The notes under the pieces were generated by a model, which was not told the origin of the DNA, did no database searches, and was given only the letters and a program-made list of their open reading frames with translations. DNA of 64,000 nt from JARLGU01 sp036504535 (GTDB lineage Bacteria > Armatimonadota > Armatimonadia > Armatimonadales > Capsulimonadaceae): assembly GCA_036504535.1 (NCBI GenBank), contig DASXUY010000045.1, positions 46,934 through 110,933 of the forward strand. The letters are read 5' to 3'. Of the stretch, positions 1 to 8,709 are shown in pieces. Numbering within the stretch: position 1 is the stretch's first letter; each line of letters starts with the position of its first letter. The translations under genes were made by a program, and so were the position numbers.

Positions 1-1004
1 TTGTCCTTCCAGTATTCTGCACCGCCTGGAAGTGCGCCGCTATCCAGCGATTCCGGGTTCCACTCGGTGATGACCATCGGGACGCGGTGACCGTTCATCG
101 CTATCGACTTGGCTTGCAGCATGCCGTTCCACGCCAACAGCTCATCAAACCGACGCGAATAGATCTGGGCACCGAAATACCGCGCTGTGGGTGCCTGGGT
201 AAGAAACGGAACGCTCCAGTCGTTCCAGTCACTCCACGTGTTGAATTGCGATAGCGACGGACCTATGAGCGATACGGTCGGGAACTCCTTGGCCACATCG
301 GCGGCGACGTAGTTGTACAGATCGTAGAAGAGCTTGATCCGCCCAGCACGATCATTCTTGTCGCCAGAGCCGAGGTAAGAGATATTCGGCTCGTTGTAGA
401 GCATGAGGTAGCGCACGTCAAGCTCGGGAAAACGCGCCCTTACCTCTCGTAGAATAGCTCGGTAGTAACGCGAATACTGGGCAAAGTCGGCGGTGCTTCG
501 CGGATGCGGCTGAATGACCTGCAGGGTGACGTTCTTAGTCGCCTTCCACTGCCTCAATAGCTCAAGCTGCTGGTACTGAACCGAGATGAAGCTTGGATTT
601 TGCAGCTTGGGGTCGGCCTTGCCGGTGGTCGGGTCAATGCCCAGGTGGCGGTCGAATTGGGCGTGGACGAAGGCGTCCATATCGTGACCAAGCAGCCATC
701 CGACTCGATCAGGTAAGCCAAGGTTGTAATTCGAGAGGCCTTTGGGTTCGTCAATGGCGGCGAAATCGACCCAGAGGTATAACCTCGATCCGGACATTCG
801 CAAGGCCATCGCCTCATCGGCGCGTTTGCCACGACTTTCCCCGTTGACCACCATGCTGCGCACAGGCTGAATATCGGCGACACCGTTGACAGCGTATCGC
901 GACGTAGGATCTATGGTGATGGTTTCTGGTACCACAGCCGATGCTGTACTGAGCGCGAGGGAGGTGAGGACGATGGCGAGGATGGTCGCAAAGGGCATAT
1001 TCAT
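1..1004 (-). CDS. Secreted clan GH-A glycoside hydrolase, C-terminus cut by window edge (module A)
   Basis: Open reading frame of 334 codons that runs off the left edge, so the 3' end is missing. The start at 1004 gives MNMPFATILAIVLTSLALST, a typical signal peptide with cleavage near ASA-V; a second ATG at 998 is possible. The visible part reads as a TIM-barrel glycosidase: a YNEPN motif (the usual acid/base Glu of clan GH-A) near residue 210, and a VITEWNPES motif carrying the likely nucleophile Glu close to the edge. It lies downstream of a pseudopilin and a GntR/LacI regulator on the same strand, the same order as five other loci here. The exact GH family and substrate cannot be told from the fragment; GH39-like or GH5-like are the nearest ideas. 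Confidence 0.8.
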   Translation of the reverse strand, partial: MNMPFATILAIVLTSLALSTASAVVPETITIDPTSRYAVNGVADIQPVRSMVVNGESRGKRADEAMALRMSGSRLYLWVDFAAIDEPKGLSNYNLGLPDRVGWLLGHDMDAFVHAQFDRHLGIDPTTGKADPKLQNPSFISVQYQQLELLRQWKATKNVTLQVIQPHPRSTADFAQYSRYYRAILREVRARFPELDVRYLMLYNEPNISYLGSGDKNDRAGRIKLFYDLYNYVAADVAKEFPTVSLIGPSLSQFNTWSDWNDWSVPFLTQAPTARYFGAQIYSRRFDELLAWNGMLQAKSIAMNGHRVPMVITEWNPESLDSGALPGGAEYWKD

Positions 1005-1168
1005 AGTCTTGCAATTTCGTGCTTCGGTACGCGAATTTTCGAGCACAGCGTCTACGTTCGGGCGCGGCAGTTTTCCAGGCGCTACGCCTTATGGCGATCT
1101 TGCCGTCTCGCGCGGTATGCATGATAACCCTGCGCCAAACGCACCCGGCTGAGGGCAGGTCGAGATTT

Positions 1169-1187
1169 CCTTCCCGCTTCGGGAAGG
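1169..1187. other. Intercistronic stem-loop between pseudopilin and glycosidase, module A
   Basis: Perfect 8-bp arms CCTTCCCG and CGGGAAGG with a 3-nt loop. It sits in the 236-bp gap between the pseudopilin stop and the glycosidase start. No T-run follows on the minus strand, so it is not a plain terminator; it may be a 3'-end stabiliser or a partial attenuator. Confidence 0.5.
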
Positions 1188-1240
1188 TCCCGAGTCCGCG
1201 AGGGGGATGGGTGTCCCTCCACGATACGGCGTAGCTGCTT

Positions 1241-2014
1241 CTAGCTGCCGCCGATGAGAGGATCCATCCAAGGGGTATTGTTGTAGTACCACTGCGATGG
1301 AATCATGGCTTTGACGTGGCCATCACAGAACCCTACCACAGCACGCTTCGAGTGTCGTGGCATCGGCCCAGCCCAACCTTCAGAACCGGATGCAATGCTC
1401 GCCGAGCAGGCGATGCCGCTCTTATTGCACATGGACCCGGGGTTAGCAGGATCCTGAAGGATCCACGAGCCCTCCTTGGCGATGGATGTTTCATCGGTGG
1501 TATTGATGGCGGACGTTCCTACACCTGTCCCTGCTTGGGCTCCGCCTTCGCACATATAAACAGTGGTCGCAGTTTGCACGATCTTGGTCACCGGGTACCA
1601 CTTGGTAGCCATCACATTCCCTGGGTTCCCATTGCCCCCAAGGATTATGTTATCAAGGTACGAAATTGGATAGGCAGTCGGCGAGTTGTCGCCGGTATTG
1701 CCTGGCTTCGGGTCGCTAGGGCAGAGGAAAACTCCGCTGCTCTTTGTGTACGGTTGAAGGTTCTGGAACCAATAGACAAGAGGAAACGTGCCGCTGTATG
1801 TGTAGTTCGGCGGATACGTTTCGTCGTAGTCCTGATTGTATTGCAACACCGCCAGCATGATCTGCTTACAGTTGTTAGTACAAGTCGTTTGGCGCGCTTT
1901 GTCGCGTGCCGTCGCGAAAACAGGAAAGAGTATAGCTGCAAGAATCGCTATAATAGCGATAACAACGAGAAGCTCTATTAAAGTAAAGCCGGACTTCGTA
2001 TTGGTGTGTGTCAT
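1241..2014 (-). CDS. H-X9-DG (DUF1559) pseudopilin, module A
   Basis: A 257-residue protein with a class III (prepilin peptidase) signal: a short polar leader, then G-FTLIELLVVIAIIAIL with the +5 Glu, then a hydrophobic helix and a globular domain of about 200 residues. The C-terminus has H-SKRAVVGFC-DGHVKAM, the H-X9-DG signature of DUF1559 proteins. I chose ATG 2014 because it gives a normal leader of about 8 residues and has a GAGG box a few bases upstream; the frame is open for 41 more codons. Expected at the inner membrane or cell surface after cleavage by a prepilin peptidase. It follows regulator A after a 770-bp gap of tandem repeats and precedes a glycosidase. Role in polysaccharide handling is inference. 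Confidence 0.9.
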   Translation of the reverse strand: MTHTNTKSGFTLIELLVVIAIIAILAAILFPVFATARDKARQTTCTNNCKQIMLAVLQYNQDYDETYPPNYTYSGTFPLVYWFQNLQPYTKSSGVFLCPSDPKPGNTGDNSPTAYPISYLDNIILGGNGNPGNVMATKWYPVTKIVQTATTVYMCEGGAQAGTGVGTSAINTTDETSIAKEGSWILQDPANPGSMCNKSGIACSASIASGSEGWAGPMPRHSKRAVVGFCDGHVKAMIPSQWYYNNTPWMDPLIGGS

Positions 2015-2061
2015 TGTTTCAGCCTCTATTAAATGGTCCCTAATCGGATGGTCTTTATTAA

Positions 2062-2680
2062 TCCGTACAAGTGTAGCAAGGCGACAAAGGAGCTCATGCC
2101 CTGCCAAGTTCCTATGGGTCGGAGACCCTATCCTCAATAACTAACCACGTACTTCAGTGCGTGGTGGCTGTTCGTACAGTGCGTGGTGGCCCTAATCGGT
2201 ACAACTACAGCCAGGCGAAAAGTGAGCTCGCGCCCTGCCAAGTTCCTGTGGGTCGGAGACCCTATCCTCAATAACTAACCACGTACTTCAGTGCGTGGTG
2301 GCTGTCCGTACAGTGCGTGGCGGATACTAACCCGTACAACTACAGCCAGGCGAAAAGTGAGCTCATGCCCTGCCAAGTTCCTGTGGGTCGGAGACCCTAT
2401 CCTCAATCACTAACCACGTACTTCAGTGCGTGGTGGCACTATGTACAATTGCAGTCAAGCGAAAAGTGAGCTCGCGCCCTGCCAAATTCCTATGGGTCGG
2501 AGACCCTATCCTCAATAACTAACCACGTACTTCAGTGCGTGGTGGCTGTCCGTACAGTGCGTGGCGGCTTCATCCTGTACAATTGCAGTCAAGCGAAAAG
2601 TGAGCTCGCTCCCTGCCAAATTCCTATGGGTCGGAGACCCTATCCTCAATTACTAACCACGTACTTCAGTGCGTGGTGGC
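2062..2680. repeat. Five tandem repeats (about 134 bp) each with two hairpins, module A
   Basis: Five head-to-tail copies fill the gap between regulator A and its pseudopilin. The core GGGTC-GGA-GACCC starts at 2116, 2250, 2385, 2494 and 2628, so the periods are 134, 135, 109 and 134 bp; the third unit lacks about 25 bp (the second GTGCGTGG half). Each unit also has a hairpin with arms ACCACGTAC and GTGCGTGGT and a TTCA loop (first copy 2144-2165), joined by a conserved stretch containing GAGCTC and CCTGCCAA. Copies differ by a few bases. There is no convincing reading frame across the array. The 770 bp between 2015 and 2785 hold nothing else recognisable. Confidence 0.9.
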
Positions 2681-2785
2681 TTCGGCGATAGACAAAAGTG
2701 CGGATTAATGTCGGTTGTCCCCTACAGGTACCCGTCACAACTTGCTACCAAATATCGCCGAGCGCCTTCCGCCCAAGCTCAAATC

Positions 2786-4042
2786 CTAAGATGCTGTCGT
2801 CCGTACAATGATCTGAGAAATCATTGCCGATGCAATCGATTGTCCCCGTACTTCGCCGTTCTGCAGAAGCACACTAAGCAGGCGCGCCGCTTCCGCCCCT
2901 ATATCGTTGAGCGGCGGACGCAGAGTTGTCAGTCCACGACGCCGCGATGCTGGAATATCGTCGAATCCAATTAACTGAAATCCCTCGCCAGCGGCAACCC
3001 CTACCGACTTGGCGGCTTCCATGATCTCCAGCGCAAGGTGATCGTTCGCCGCAATGACGGGGCAGCGAAAATCGCCGCGCTTAATCTGCCGCGTCACCCA
3101 CTGGTGGAGTTCCGCGCTGAACTCATGCACTAGCATAGGTTGCGGCCCGTTAAAGCTTTCCGGATAAACCCGCAAAGCACTTTCCGGAAGACCAGCTTCC
3201 AGCACAGCGGCGCGGGCACCCTCGAACCGCTGCAGCGCCCATGGATGTGTCCCGAGCCGCACAAACATCAGCTCGCGGTGGCCCATGTCCAGGAAAAACC
3301 GAGCAGCTTGATAGCCGTCGTAGCAGTGATCGACGAACACCTGATACACGGGTTTCGCAAGGCGCTCCGGTGGGATATAGACCACTGGTGTCTTGGTACG
3401 GTGAGCCGCCGCCATGATCGGATCCATATCGCCGTCCATCGGATAGATGACGCAAAGGGCATCGACGCCATCCTCCAGCAGCTTGATTGCGCTCGCATGG
3501 ATGGGATCGGAATGGCTCCGATCACAGAAAGCGTCGGCGAAACTGAGCCTTATGTCGCGGTTTGGCGCGAGAGCATCTTCGACAGCTTGCGCGACGATGT
3601 ACGGCACCAGGAGTTCGGAAATCTCCGGCGCAAATCGCCCCGCGACGCCGATCACCTTCTTCGCCGCCTGCGTCTGTAGCGCGGATGCAAGTGCGCGAGG
3701 CGGCTCGACGTCAGTTGTGTGCGGGTCGACGACTTGCACTCTTCTCGGCTCCTCACGAACCGCAATCGCGGCGACAGATGCTGGGGCATCTGGCAGACGA
3801 CTTACATAGGTGCCCCGAGTGCCGTCGGATGATACCACTCCGTCGGCGAGCAGGGTACTGACTGCCTTCTGGATAGTACTAAGATCAACGCCGTATTCAC
3901 GCGCCAAATGCTGGCGACTTGGGATCTGAGACCCGACCTTCCAGACACCGAGTCGTATCTTGCCGCGGATATCGCTTTCGATCCGCTTATAGGGAGCGCT
4001 CAAGCGCTGCCTGACCGTTTTTGTGACTGGTTTCTGGGTCAT
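2786..4042 (-). CDS. GntR-HTH / LacI-sensor transcriptional regulator, module A
   Basis: A 418-residue regulator. Residues about 15-85 are a GntR-type winged helix (PYKRIESDIRGKIRLGVW, then PSRQHLAREYGVDLSTIQKA, then a GTRGTYVS wing). Residues about 115-418 are a periplasmic-binding-like LacI/GalR sensor domain (DGVDALCVI, GHRELMFVRL, VIAANDHLALEIM, LIGFDDIPASRRRGLTTLRPP). This two-part build is that of AraR of Bacillus subtilis, which senses a sugar, so a sugar effector is likely. It is the closest paralogue of the regulator at 15315-16568. It has its own strong promoter at 4091-4119 with CGTATGGCG boxes on both sides, so autoregulation is probable. Confidence 0.92.
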   Translation of the reverse strand: MTQKPVTKTVRQRLSAPYKRIESDIRGKIRLGVWKVGSQIPSRQHLAREYGVDLSTIQKAVSTLLADGVVSSDGTRGTYVSRLPDAPASVAAIAVREEPRRVQVVDPHTTDVEPPRALASALQTQAAKKVIGVAGRFAPEISELLVPYIVAQAVEDALAPNRDIRLSFADAFCDRSHSDPIHASAIKLLEDGVDALCVIYPMDGDMDPIMAAAHRTKTPVVYIPPERLAKPVYQVFVDHCYDGYQAARFFLDMGHRELMFVRLGTHPWALQRFEGARAAVLEAGLPESALRVYPESFNGPQPMLVHEFSAELHQWVTRQIKRGDFRCPVIAANDHLALEIMEAAKSVGVAAGEGFQLIGFDDIPASRRRGLTTLRPPLNDIGAEAARLLSVLLQNGEVRGQSIASAMISQIIVRTTAS

Positions 4043-4054
4043 CGGGAAGCCTAT

Positions 4055-4210
4055 CGTATGGCGTTCTACTTTTCGCCCTATAGTGACACGATTATATCAC
4101 CCATCCAACTGCGTGTCAACCTACCGCCATACGGTATTTGCGAATATTTTTGGCTACATTCGGGATTTAACCTATAGATTACAGCCGATTTTCACAAACA
4201 CCATATGGCG
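4055..4210. promoter_or_regulatory. Likely operator boxes for regulators A/B (CGTATGGCG)
   Basis: CGTATGGCG at 4055-4063 (just downstream of the predicted start) and its inverted copy CGCCATACG at 4125-4133 (just upstream of the -35 box) flank the promoter. A third copy, CCATATGGCG, is at 4201-4210. The same TATGG core recurs upstream of the paralogous regulator B. Confidence 0.6.
4091..4119 (-). promoter_or_regulatory. Sigma-70 promoter of regulator A
   Basis: On the minus strand: TTGACA (4119-4114), 17-nt spacer, TATAAT (4096-4091), with TG before the -10 box (TGATATAAT). It predicts a start near 4084 and a leader of about 40 nt before the ATG at 4042. Confidence 0.85.
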
Positions 4211-5070
4211 AAATCCCAAATTGATCGAAGTGAGCAACGTCCTCAATATCGCCCTCTTGCATAACAATTGGGCGCTTCCTGTAGTTTTACCTTTTGACTA
4301 AACAAATCACCACGTGAGGGGTGTGGCTCACGTCTGAGGCACGCGATCACTATTGGTCAGAACTCCGAAAAACCCAGCCTGGGGAGCGCCCCGCAGAAGG
4401 TGGCACCACTTGTTCGCGGCGTAAAAGCAGCCAAGCCTTATGTCTCATTCGCAAACCTGACATCTCAATCGTGGCGTATCGCAACTGTTTGGGGCCGCCT
4501 TCAGGACGCGATCCCCGAAGAAATCGTCGCCAACCCTCGCCACGGAGCGGCGGTCCCGCGTGAGCGGCTGCGGTCGGTATGCCGCCCACCGTCTTTGCAA
4601 CTCCAAGGTTCAGAAGACAATTGTTGCCTTAAATTTGGTACACATCCCCATGTGAGCCACGTTGCGCGGACGTCTCCAATACCCGCTGCTGATGTTGCAC
4701 TCTACAGCCAGTTCCCCGACGTAATACCCAATCGTTAACGCTTAGCCCGCCAGAGGAAACGAACATACGAGTTAATCCAAAATACTTATTGGCATTTTAT
4801 CACAATTATGATACACTGAGAGTGAAGACGAATCTCCCAAAGAGGTAGTCACGTGTACCTTGACAACAGAGAGGGATAAATTCCGCGCTCGATAGGATCG
4901 GTAGGCGATACATAACGCATAAATGCAGTAAACACACATATTATGCGCTTTACTTTCGCGGTAATACTCGCGTTATCCATCAATTCCATAGGGGTCACGA
5001 GGAAAACGCATACCCACCTCGATTTTCACGATTATGAGTTGAGTGACGAACCTGGATCGCAACAACTCAT
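4211..5070. other. Intergenic region without a convincing gene
   Basis: About 860 bp between the operators of module A and the terminator of module B. Short overlapping frames on both strands (80-112 codons) have no ribosome site or family look. Visible items: a 7-bp hairpin with arms ACGTGAG and CTCACGT at 4312-4333, and a promoter-like site at 4789-4817 facing right. A 69-codon frame at 4943-5152 starts with a hydrophobic stretch but lacks a ribosome site and overlaps the module B terminator. Confidence 0.5.
4789..4817 (+). promoter_or_regulatory. Orphan promoter-like site followed by a mini-ORF
   Basis: TTGGCA, 17-nt spacer, TACACT with TG before the -10 box. About 35 nt downstream an AAGAGGT ribosome-site-like sequence precedes GTG at 4853, which opens an 8-codon frame ending in TAA at 4879 (VYLDNREG). 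No downstream plus-strand gene is evident, so this may be a small RNA or a relic. Confidence 0.4.
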
Positions 5071-5106
5071 AAGAAAAGCGCCCCCTTGCACAAACAAGAG
5101 AGCGCT
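5071..5106 (-). terminator. Rho-independent terminator at the end of module B
   Basis: On the minus strand, 12-nt arms AGCGCTCTCTTG and CAAGGGGGCGCT (two G-U pairs) with a 6-nt loop, followed by TTTTCTT. It lies 24 bp past the stop of the last gene of module B. Confidence 0.85.
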
Positions 5107-5129
5107 TCGCTTGATGGTACGCAGCCCGA

Positions 5130-8100
5130 CTAGCGCGTTCGCGCGGGGCTGAGCTCGTAACGGCCCCATTGCGACGTGTCGAACGAGTTCTTCTCGGTAC
5201 CGTGGAGCGGCATCTGAACGCGGCGCTGAGCGCCGTCGGCATCGTCGATTGAAACGTCCATGCCGAAGTGCGTTCCGGGAACCAGCTTAAACGGGCTTCC
5301 GGGAAGCGGCTTGATGCTGCCTTCCATAATGTAGCCCGTCGCAGTTCGCTTGCCGACGAACTTGACATCCAGCGTCGGGGCAACTCGCGCGAAGTTCACC
5401 ACCGGGCACGCTGCCAACGTGTCGCCAATTCGCGGCACGATGATGATCTGCTCGGCTCCGGGCGAGTACGTCGTGGTCTGGTTTTCCAACGCACGCCCAT
5501 CGAAGAACAGCTCGATGCAGTCCCAGATATAGCCCAGTCGCTCCTTGCCGTCAGGCGCGATGGTAAGCTGGTTGTCGGTCACATCGATCAGCATGTACAC
5601 GGCATCGTCGCGCCATGTGGTCTTCACCGTATAAGACAGATCCGCTGGCCCCTGCCACCATCGCTTATCGGCGACGCCCACATCCGGGCGGCCGATGGCT
5701 ACTTGCGACGGTTGGTCAGCCTTCTCGCCAGCGATGCCTGCCCAATCAGCCGTGTTACAGTCGAGCACGATGGGCGTCTTCGTTGCCGGAACCAAGATCG
5801 AGACGCCTTGCGACGCAAAGACCTGCTCCGCCCGAGAGACGACAGCGCCGCCCTGAACTAGCTGAACAGAGAGCACGTGGTTTCCACGAACAAGGTCGCC
5901 CGCCTGAAGGCTGATAGGCACAGTCGCCGTCTGACCAGCGGCAAGGCTGACAGGCGCGAGTGGCGCTATCTTGCAATCATCGGCAGCGACGACGAACGTG
6001 CCCTTGAGCGGCTGGTCCGAACTGTTCGTCACGACCACCTCGCCAGTGACAGTCGAGCGCGGCGACACCTCCGCAGGAAACTTGCCGATGGAGAGCATTC
6101 GCGTCTCCGCCAGCCCAGCGGGAGCATTGAACAAGTAAACTGGCTCTTCGCCAAGTTCGAGAGTGAACCGTCCTCGCGTCGCGTTCCAGGTCAACGGATT
6201 GCCTAGCATGTCCATGCCCCGCAGCACAGTCGCGCCTGGAACCGTGAGTGGAACGCTCATTTTGCGATCCGCAAAGAAGATAGCAGTGCGTGCCCCACTC
6301 TTGTCGGTGACCAATAATGCCGCAGCTTCACGAGTGCTCAACGGTATCTGCGTAAGCGACGCCATCGTGTTGGTTACCGATGCCATAGCGGCAAGGGCGA
6401 TGCCCTTCTCGCTCGGTAGACCTTGTGTGGTTGACATCGCATACGGGTAGTAACGATTGCTGCCCATAAGCAAGAAGTACTTCTCCGCGCCTTCCGCTAT
6501 GTCGATCAGGATAGACTCAACCTGCCACGAAGCGCTCCGGTGCTCGGTCGTCATCATAATGGCGTCCACCCCGGCGGTTGCCCATCCTGACTTTGTGCTG
6601 GAGCGGCCTGGATAGAACTTGAGTAGCTCCTCATCGGTCATCGCACGGCCATTGAAGCGTGTCGGCTGATGGATGCCGCATTCACCGTTCCACATCGGGA
6701 TCGGGTGCCCGATATACTTCAGGATAGCCGCCTTCACACTCGCAACCTTATGGTAAAGGTTACGGCTAGCGATTGGTGACGTGCCTAAGTAGTTGTGGAA
6801 GCAGAGGATATCGATATACTGGCCACCGCCTGCGGATAGCACGTCCTCCGTCCATTCAACAAAGTTCGCAGTGCCGCCCACGCCAACAATCTTGGCTGTG
6901 GGGTCTAGCTCGCGCAGTACCTTGTTTGCGACCTTGAGCAGCCCAACATATTCCGATGCTGTCACCTGCCCGCCGCCATTTGGCTCGTTGAGCACTTCCC
7001 AATACTGCACCCTATCGCGGTACCGGGTAATGACTTCGCGTATCCACTTTTCCCATGCCGGGAGGTCGTCGGCCATATTCTTGAACGTCGCAAACCCTCC
7101 AGGAATACAGGGGGCGTTAAGCGTGTACATAATCGTCAAGCCGTTGTCGGTGGCAGCTTTGACATACATGTCCGGGTACTTCCAGTCGTACTTTCCGGTA
7201 GCATCGACAGGGGTCCACGGTTGGAGGATTCGTTCGACTGTCCCGCCAACTCCCAGGTCTTCGTAGTGCATGTTGATGCCGCCGAAATGTGCCAGCGGGG
7301 CGGTCAGCGGGATCTGCGCTATTGGCATAAGCGGCTTGCGAATACCGATGGGAAATGACTGCGCCTTGATCACCTTGCCCGCGCTATCGATCAGCTTTGC
7401 GTCAATGCGGAAAAGGCCGCACGTTGCCGCAGGAATGTTGACAACAACACGGGAATCCACGGCCGCGACTGCATCGATTGGCTGCTCGGATTTCCAAACT
7501 TGCCCCCCGGCATTGTCGACCAGTTGAGTGGCAACGCGGAGCTTCCCGGTGACACCTGAAGCTCTGCCTATAGATACGTTCAGCGGAACGGGCGAGCCGA
7601 CAGGGAAGTAACCGCTACCGAGAGGGACACCAATCTCGATACTGCCGAGCGCTACCCTCTCAGCAATGAGCGCCTTGTGCGCTGCGATCTGAGCGGCTTC
7701 CGTATCCGTCGGGCGGCCGACAGCGTACTGGGCTGCTACAGCAGTAGCTGGCAACGCTCGGTTGTATACGACAAGCTCGTCGATATCGAAAGGTAGCGTG
7801 TTTCTAAAGCTGGTATTGCCTCCAACCGCAAGCCCGCCACGATCCAGTTCCGGCGTCTGCTCGTTGGATGCAGGCGGATTCATCTGTTGATAGTCGCCGT
7901 CAATTGCCTGTCGGCCAGCCTCTTTGCCATCGACATACAGCGCCGCAATCTTTGCGTCACCGTCGTAGCTTGCAACGATCTGGTGCCAGATATGTCCCGC
8001 GAGCGGCGCATTGCTAACCACTCCAATCTGGCCCTTGCCGGGTCCGGATCCGACTGGCCGACCGAGAGTAATCGATGCGCCGTACGGGCTGGCGACCAAT

Positions 8101-8579
8101 CTCCATCCATGATCGTAACCGTTGCCAATTGTAGCGATCACCGACTGTCCTGGCGTCGGGGAGTCGTTGTAGGCGCGAAACCACACTTCAACCGTGAACG
8201 ACTTGGTGCCAGAATTGTAGAGGAACGAATGCGTAGTGCTCTGCGGTGCCTTGCCAACTCGCAAAGCAGCCTTTCCGGGCCAGCGCCCCACCGTCCACGT
8301 AGGGTACTCGTCGAGCACAACCATTGGATCCAGCTTGGGACTGTAGTACGGATCATTCGCGCTGATATTCATTGCGCCAGCGCCCGTGCCAGCGAGGCTC
8401 TTAATCGTGTCCCCCGCCCCTTCATCAAAGGCGTAGAAACGGACCACCGTAGGGTCCTTAATAGCGGCGACGCGGCTGTCCCGGTAGGTAGCGGGCATTT
8501 CAGCGGCGAATGCGGCTGTCGTGAGTAGACACGATAGCGCCGCGAATGCGAATGTGGCGATGCGGGTGGTCAGTTTCAT
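5130..8579 (-). CDS. Secreted LamG + clan GH-A glycosidase + CBM9-like protein, module B
   Basis: A 1149-residue secreted enzyme. Signal peptide MKLTTRIATFAFAALSCLLT ending near AFA-A; a LamG/concanavalin-type domain about residues 95-285; a beta-sandwich linker to about 415; a TIM barrel about 420-720 with YWEVLNEPN (acid/base E532) and MWNGECGIHQ (nucleophile E633); an Ig-like region; and a C-terminal CBM9/DOMON-like domain from about 955 (TPIVLDCNTADWAGI, YIWDCIELFFDGR). The spacing of the two Glu residues and motif form suggest clan GH-A, GH39-like. Its domain order matches the 1158-residue enzyme at 9968-13444 in the same operon, with clear sequence similarity, so the two are paralogues. 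It is the last gene before a terminator. Substrate unknown. Confidence 0.88.
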   Translation of the reverse strand: MKLTTRIATFAFAALSCLLTTAAFAAEMPATYRDSRVAAIKDPTVVRFYAFDEGAGDTIKSLAGTGAGAMNISANDPYYSPKLDPMVVLDEYPTWTVGRWPGKAALRVGKAPQSTTHSFLYNSGTKSFTVEVWFRAYNDSPTPGQSVIATIGNGYDHGWRLVASPYGASITLGRPVGSGPGKGQIGVVSNAPLAGHIWHQIVASYDGDAKIAALYVDGKEAGRQAIDGDYQQMNPPASNEQTPELDRGGLAVGGNTSFRNTLPFDIDELVVYNRALPATAVAAQYAVGRPTDTEAAQIAAHKALIAERVALGSIEIGVPLGSGYFPVGSPVPLNVSIGRASGVTGKLRVATQLVDNAGGQVWKSEQPIDAVAAVDSRVVVNIPAATCGLFRIDAKLIDSAGKVIKAQSFPIGIRKPLMPIAQIPLTAPLAHFGGINMHYEDLGVGGTVERILQPWTPVDATGKYDWKYPDMYVKAATDNGLTIMYTLNAPCIPGGFATFKNMADDLPAWEKWIREVITRYRDRVQYWEVLNEPNGGGQVTASEYVGLLKVANKVLRELDPTAKIVGVGGTANFVEWTEDVLSAGGGQYIDILCFHNYLGTSPIASRNLYHKVASVKAAILKYIGHPIPMWNGECGIHQPTRFNGRAMTDEELLKFYPGRSSTKSGWATAGVDAIMMTTEHRSASWQVESILIDIAEGAEKYFLLMGSNRYYPYAMSTTQGLPSEKGIALAAMASVTNTMASLTQIPLSTREAAALLVTDKSGARTAIFFADRKMSVPLTVPGATVLRGMDMLGNPLTWNATRGRFTLELGEEPVYLFNAPAGLAETRMLSIGKFPAEVSPRSTVTGEVVVTNSSDQPLKGTFVVAADDCKIAPLAPVSLAAGQTATVPISLQAGDLVRGNHVLSVQLVQGGAVVSRAEQVFASQGVSILVPATKTPIVLDCNTADWAGIAGEKADQPSQVAIGRPDVGVADKRWWQGPADLSYTVKTTWRDDAVYMLIDVTDNQLTIAPDGKERLGYIWDCIELFFDGRALENQTTTYSPGAEQIIIVPRIGDTLAACPVVNFARVAPTLDVKFVGKRTATGYIMEGSIKPLPGSPFKLVPGTHFGMDVSIDDADGAQRRVQMPLHGTEKNSFDTSQWGRYELSPARTR

Positions 8580-8709
8580 AGTCTTTGGGTTATCGATTGG
8601 TGAAGCTAAAGGGAAGCCGGCACACGGGTACCGGCCGTCTCATAGAATCTGCGTTGCACGTGGTGCCCGTCAGGCACCGAGGCGGGTCGCTATCGCGACC
8701 GTGCCGGTG

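Noticed and set aside
2062..2680. CRISPR-like array
   Set aside because: The units are 109-135 bp and nearly identical throughout; there are no short repeats with unique spacers and no cas genes.
2669..2974. 101-codon plus-strand frame next to the tandem repeats
   Set aside because: It runs antisense into the 3' end of regulator A and through the last repeat, with no ribosome site.
4321..4738. Overlapping frames of 79-112 codons on both strands
   Set aside because: No start signals, no recognisable composition or motif, and they overlap each other; treated as chance.
4943..5152. 69-codon frame with a hydrophobic start
   Set aside because: No ribosome site, and it runs through the module B terminator into the end of the glycosidase gene.
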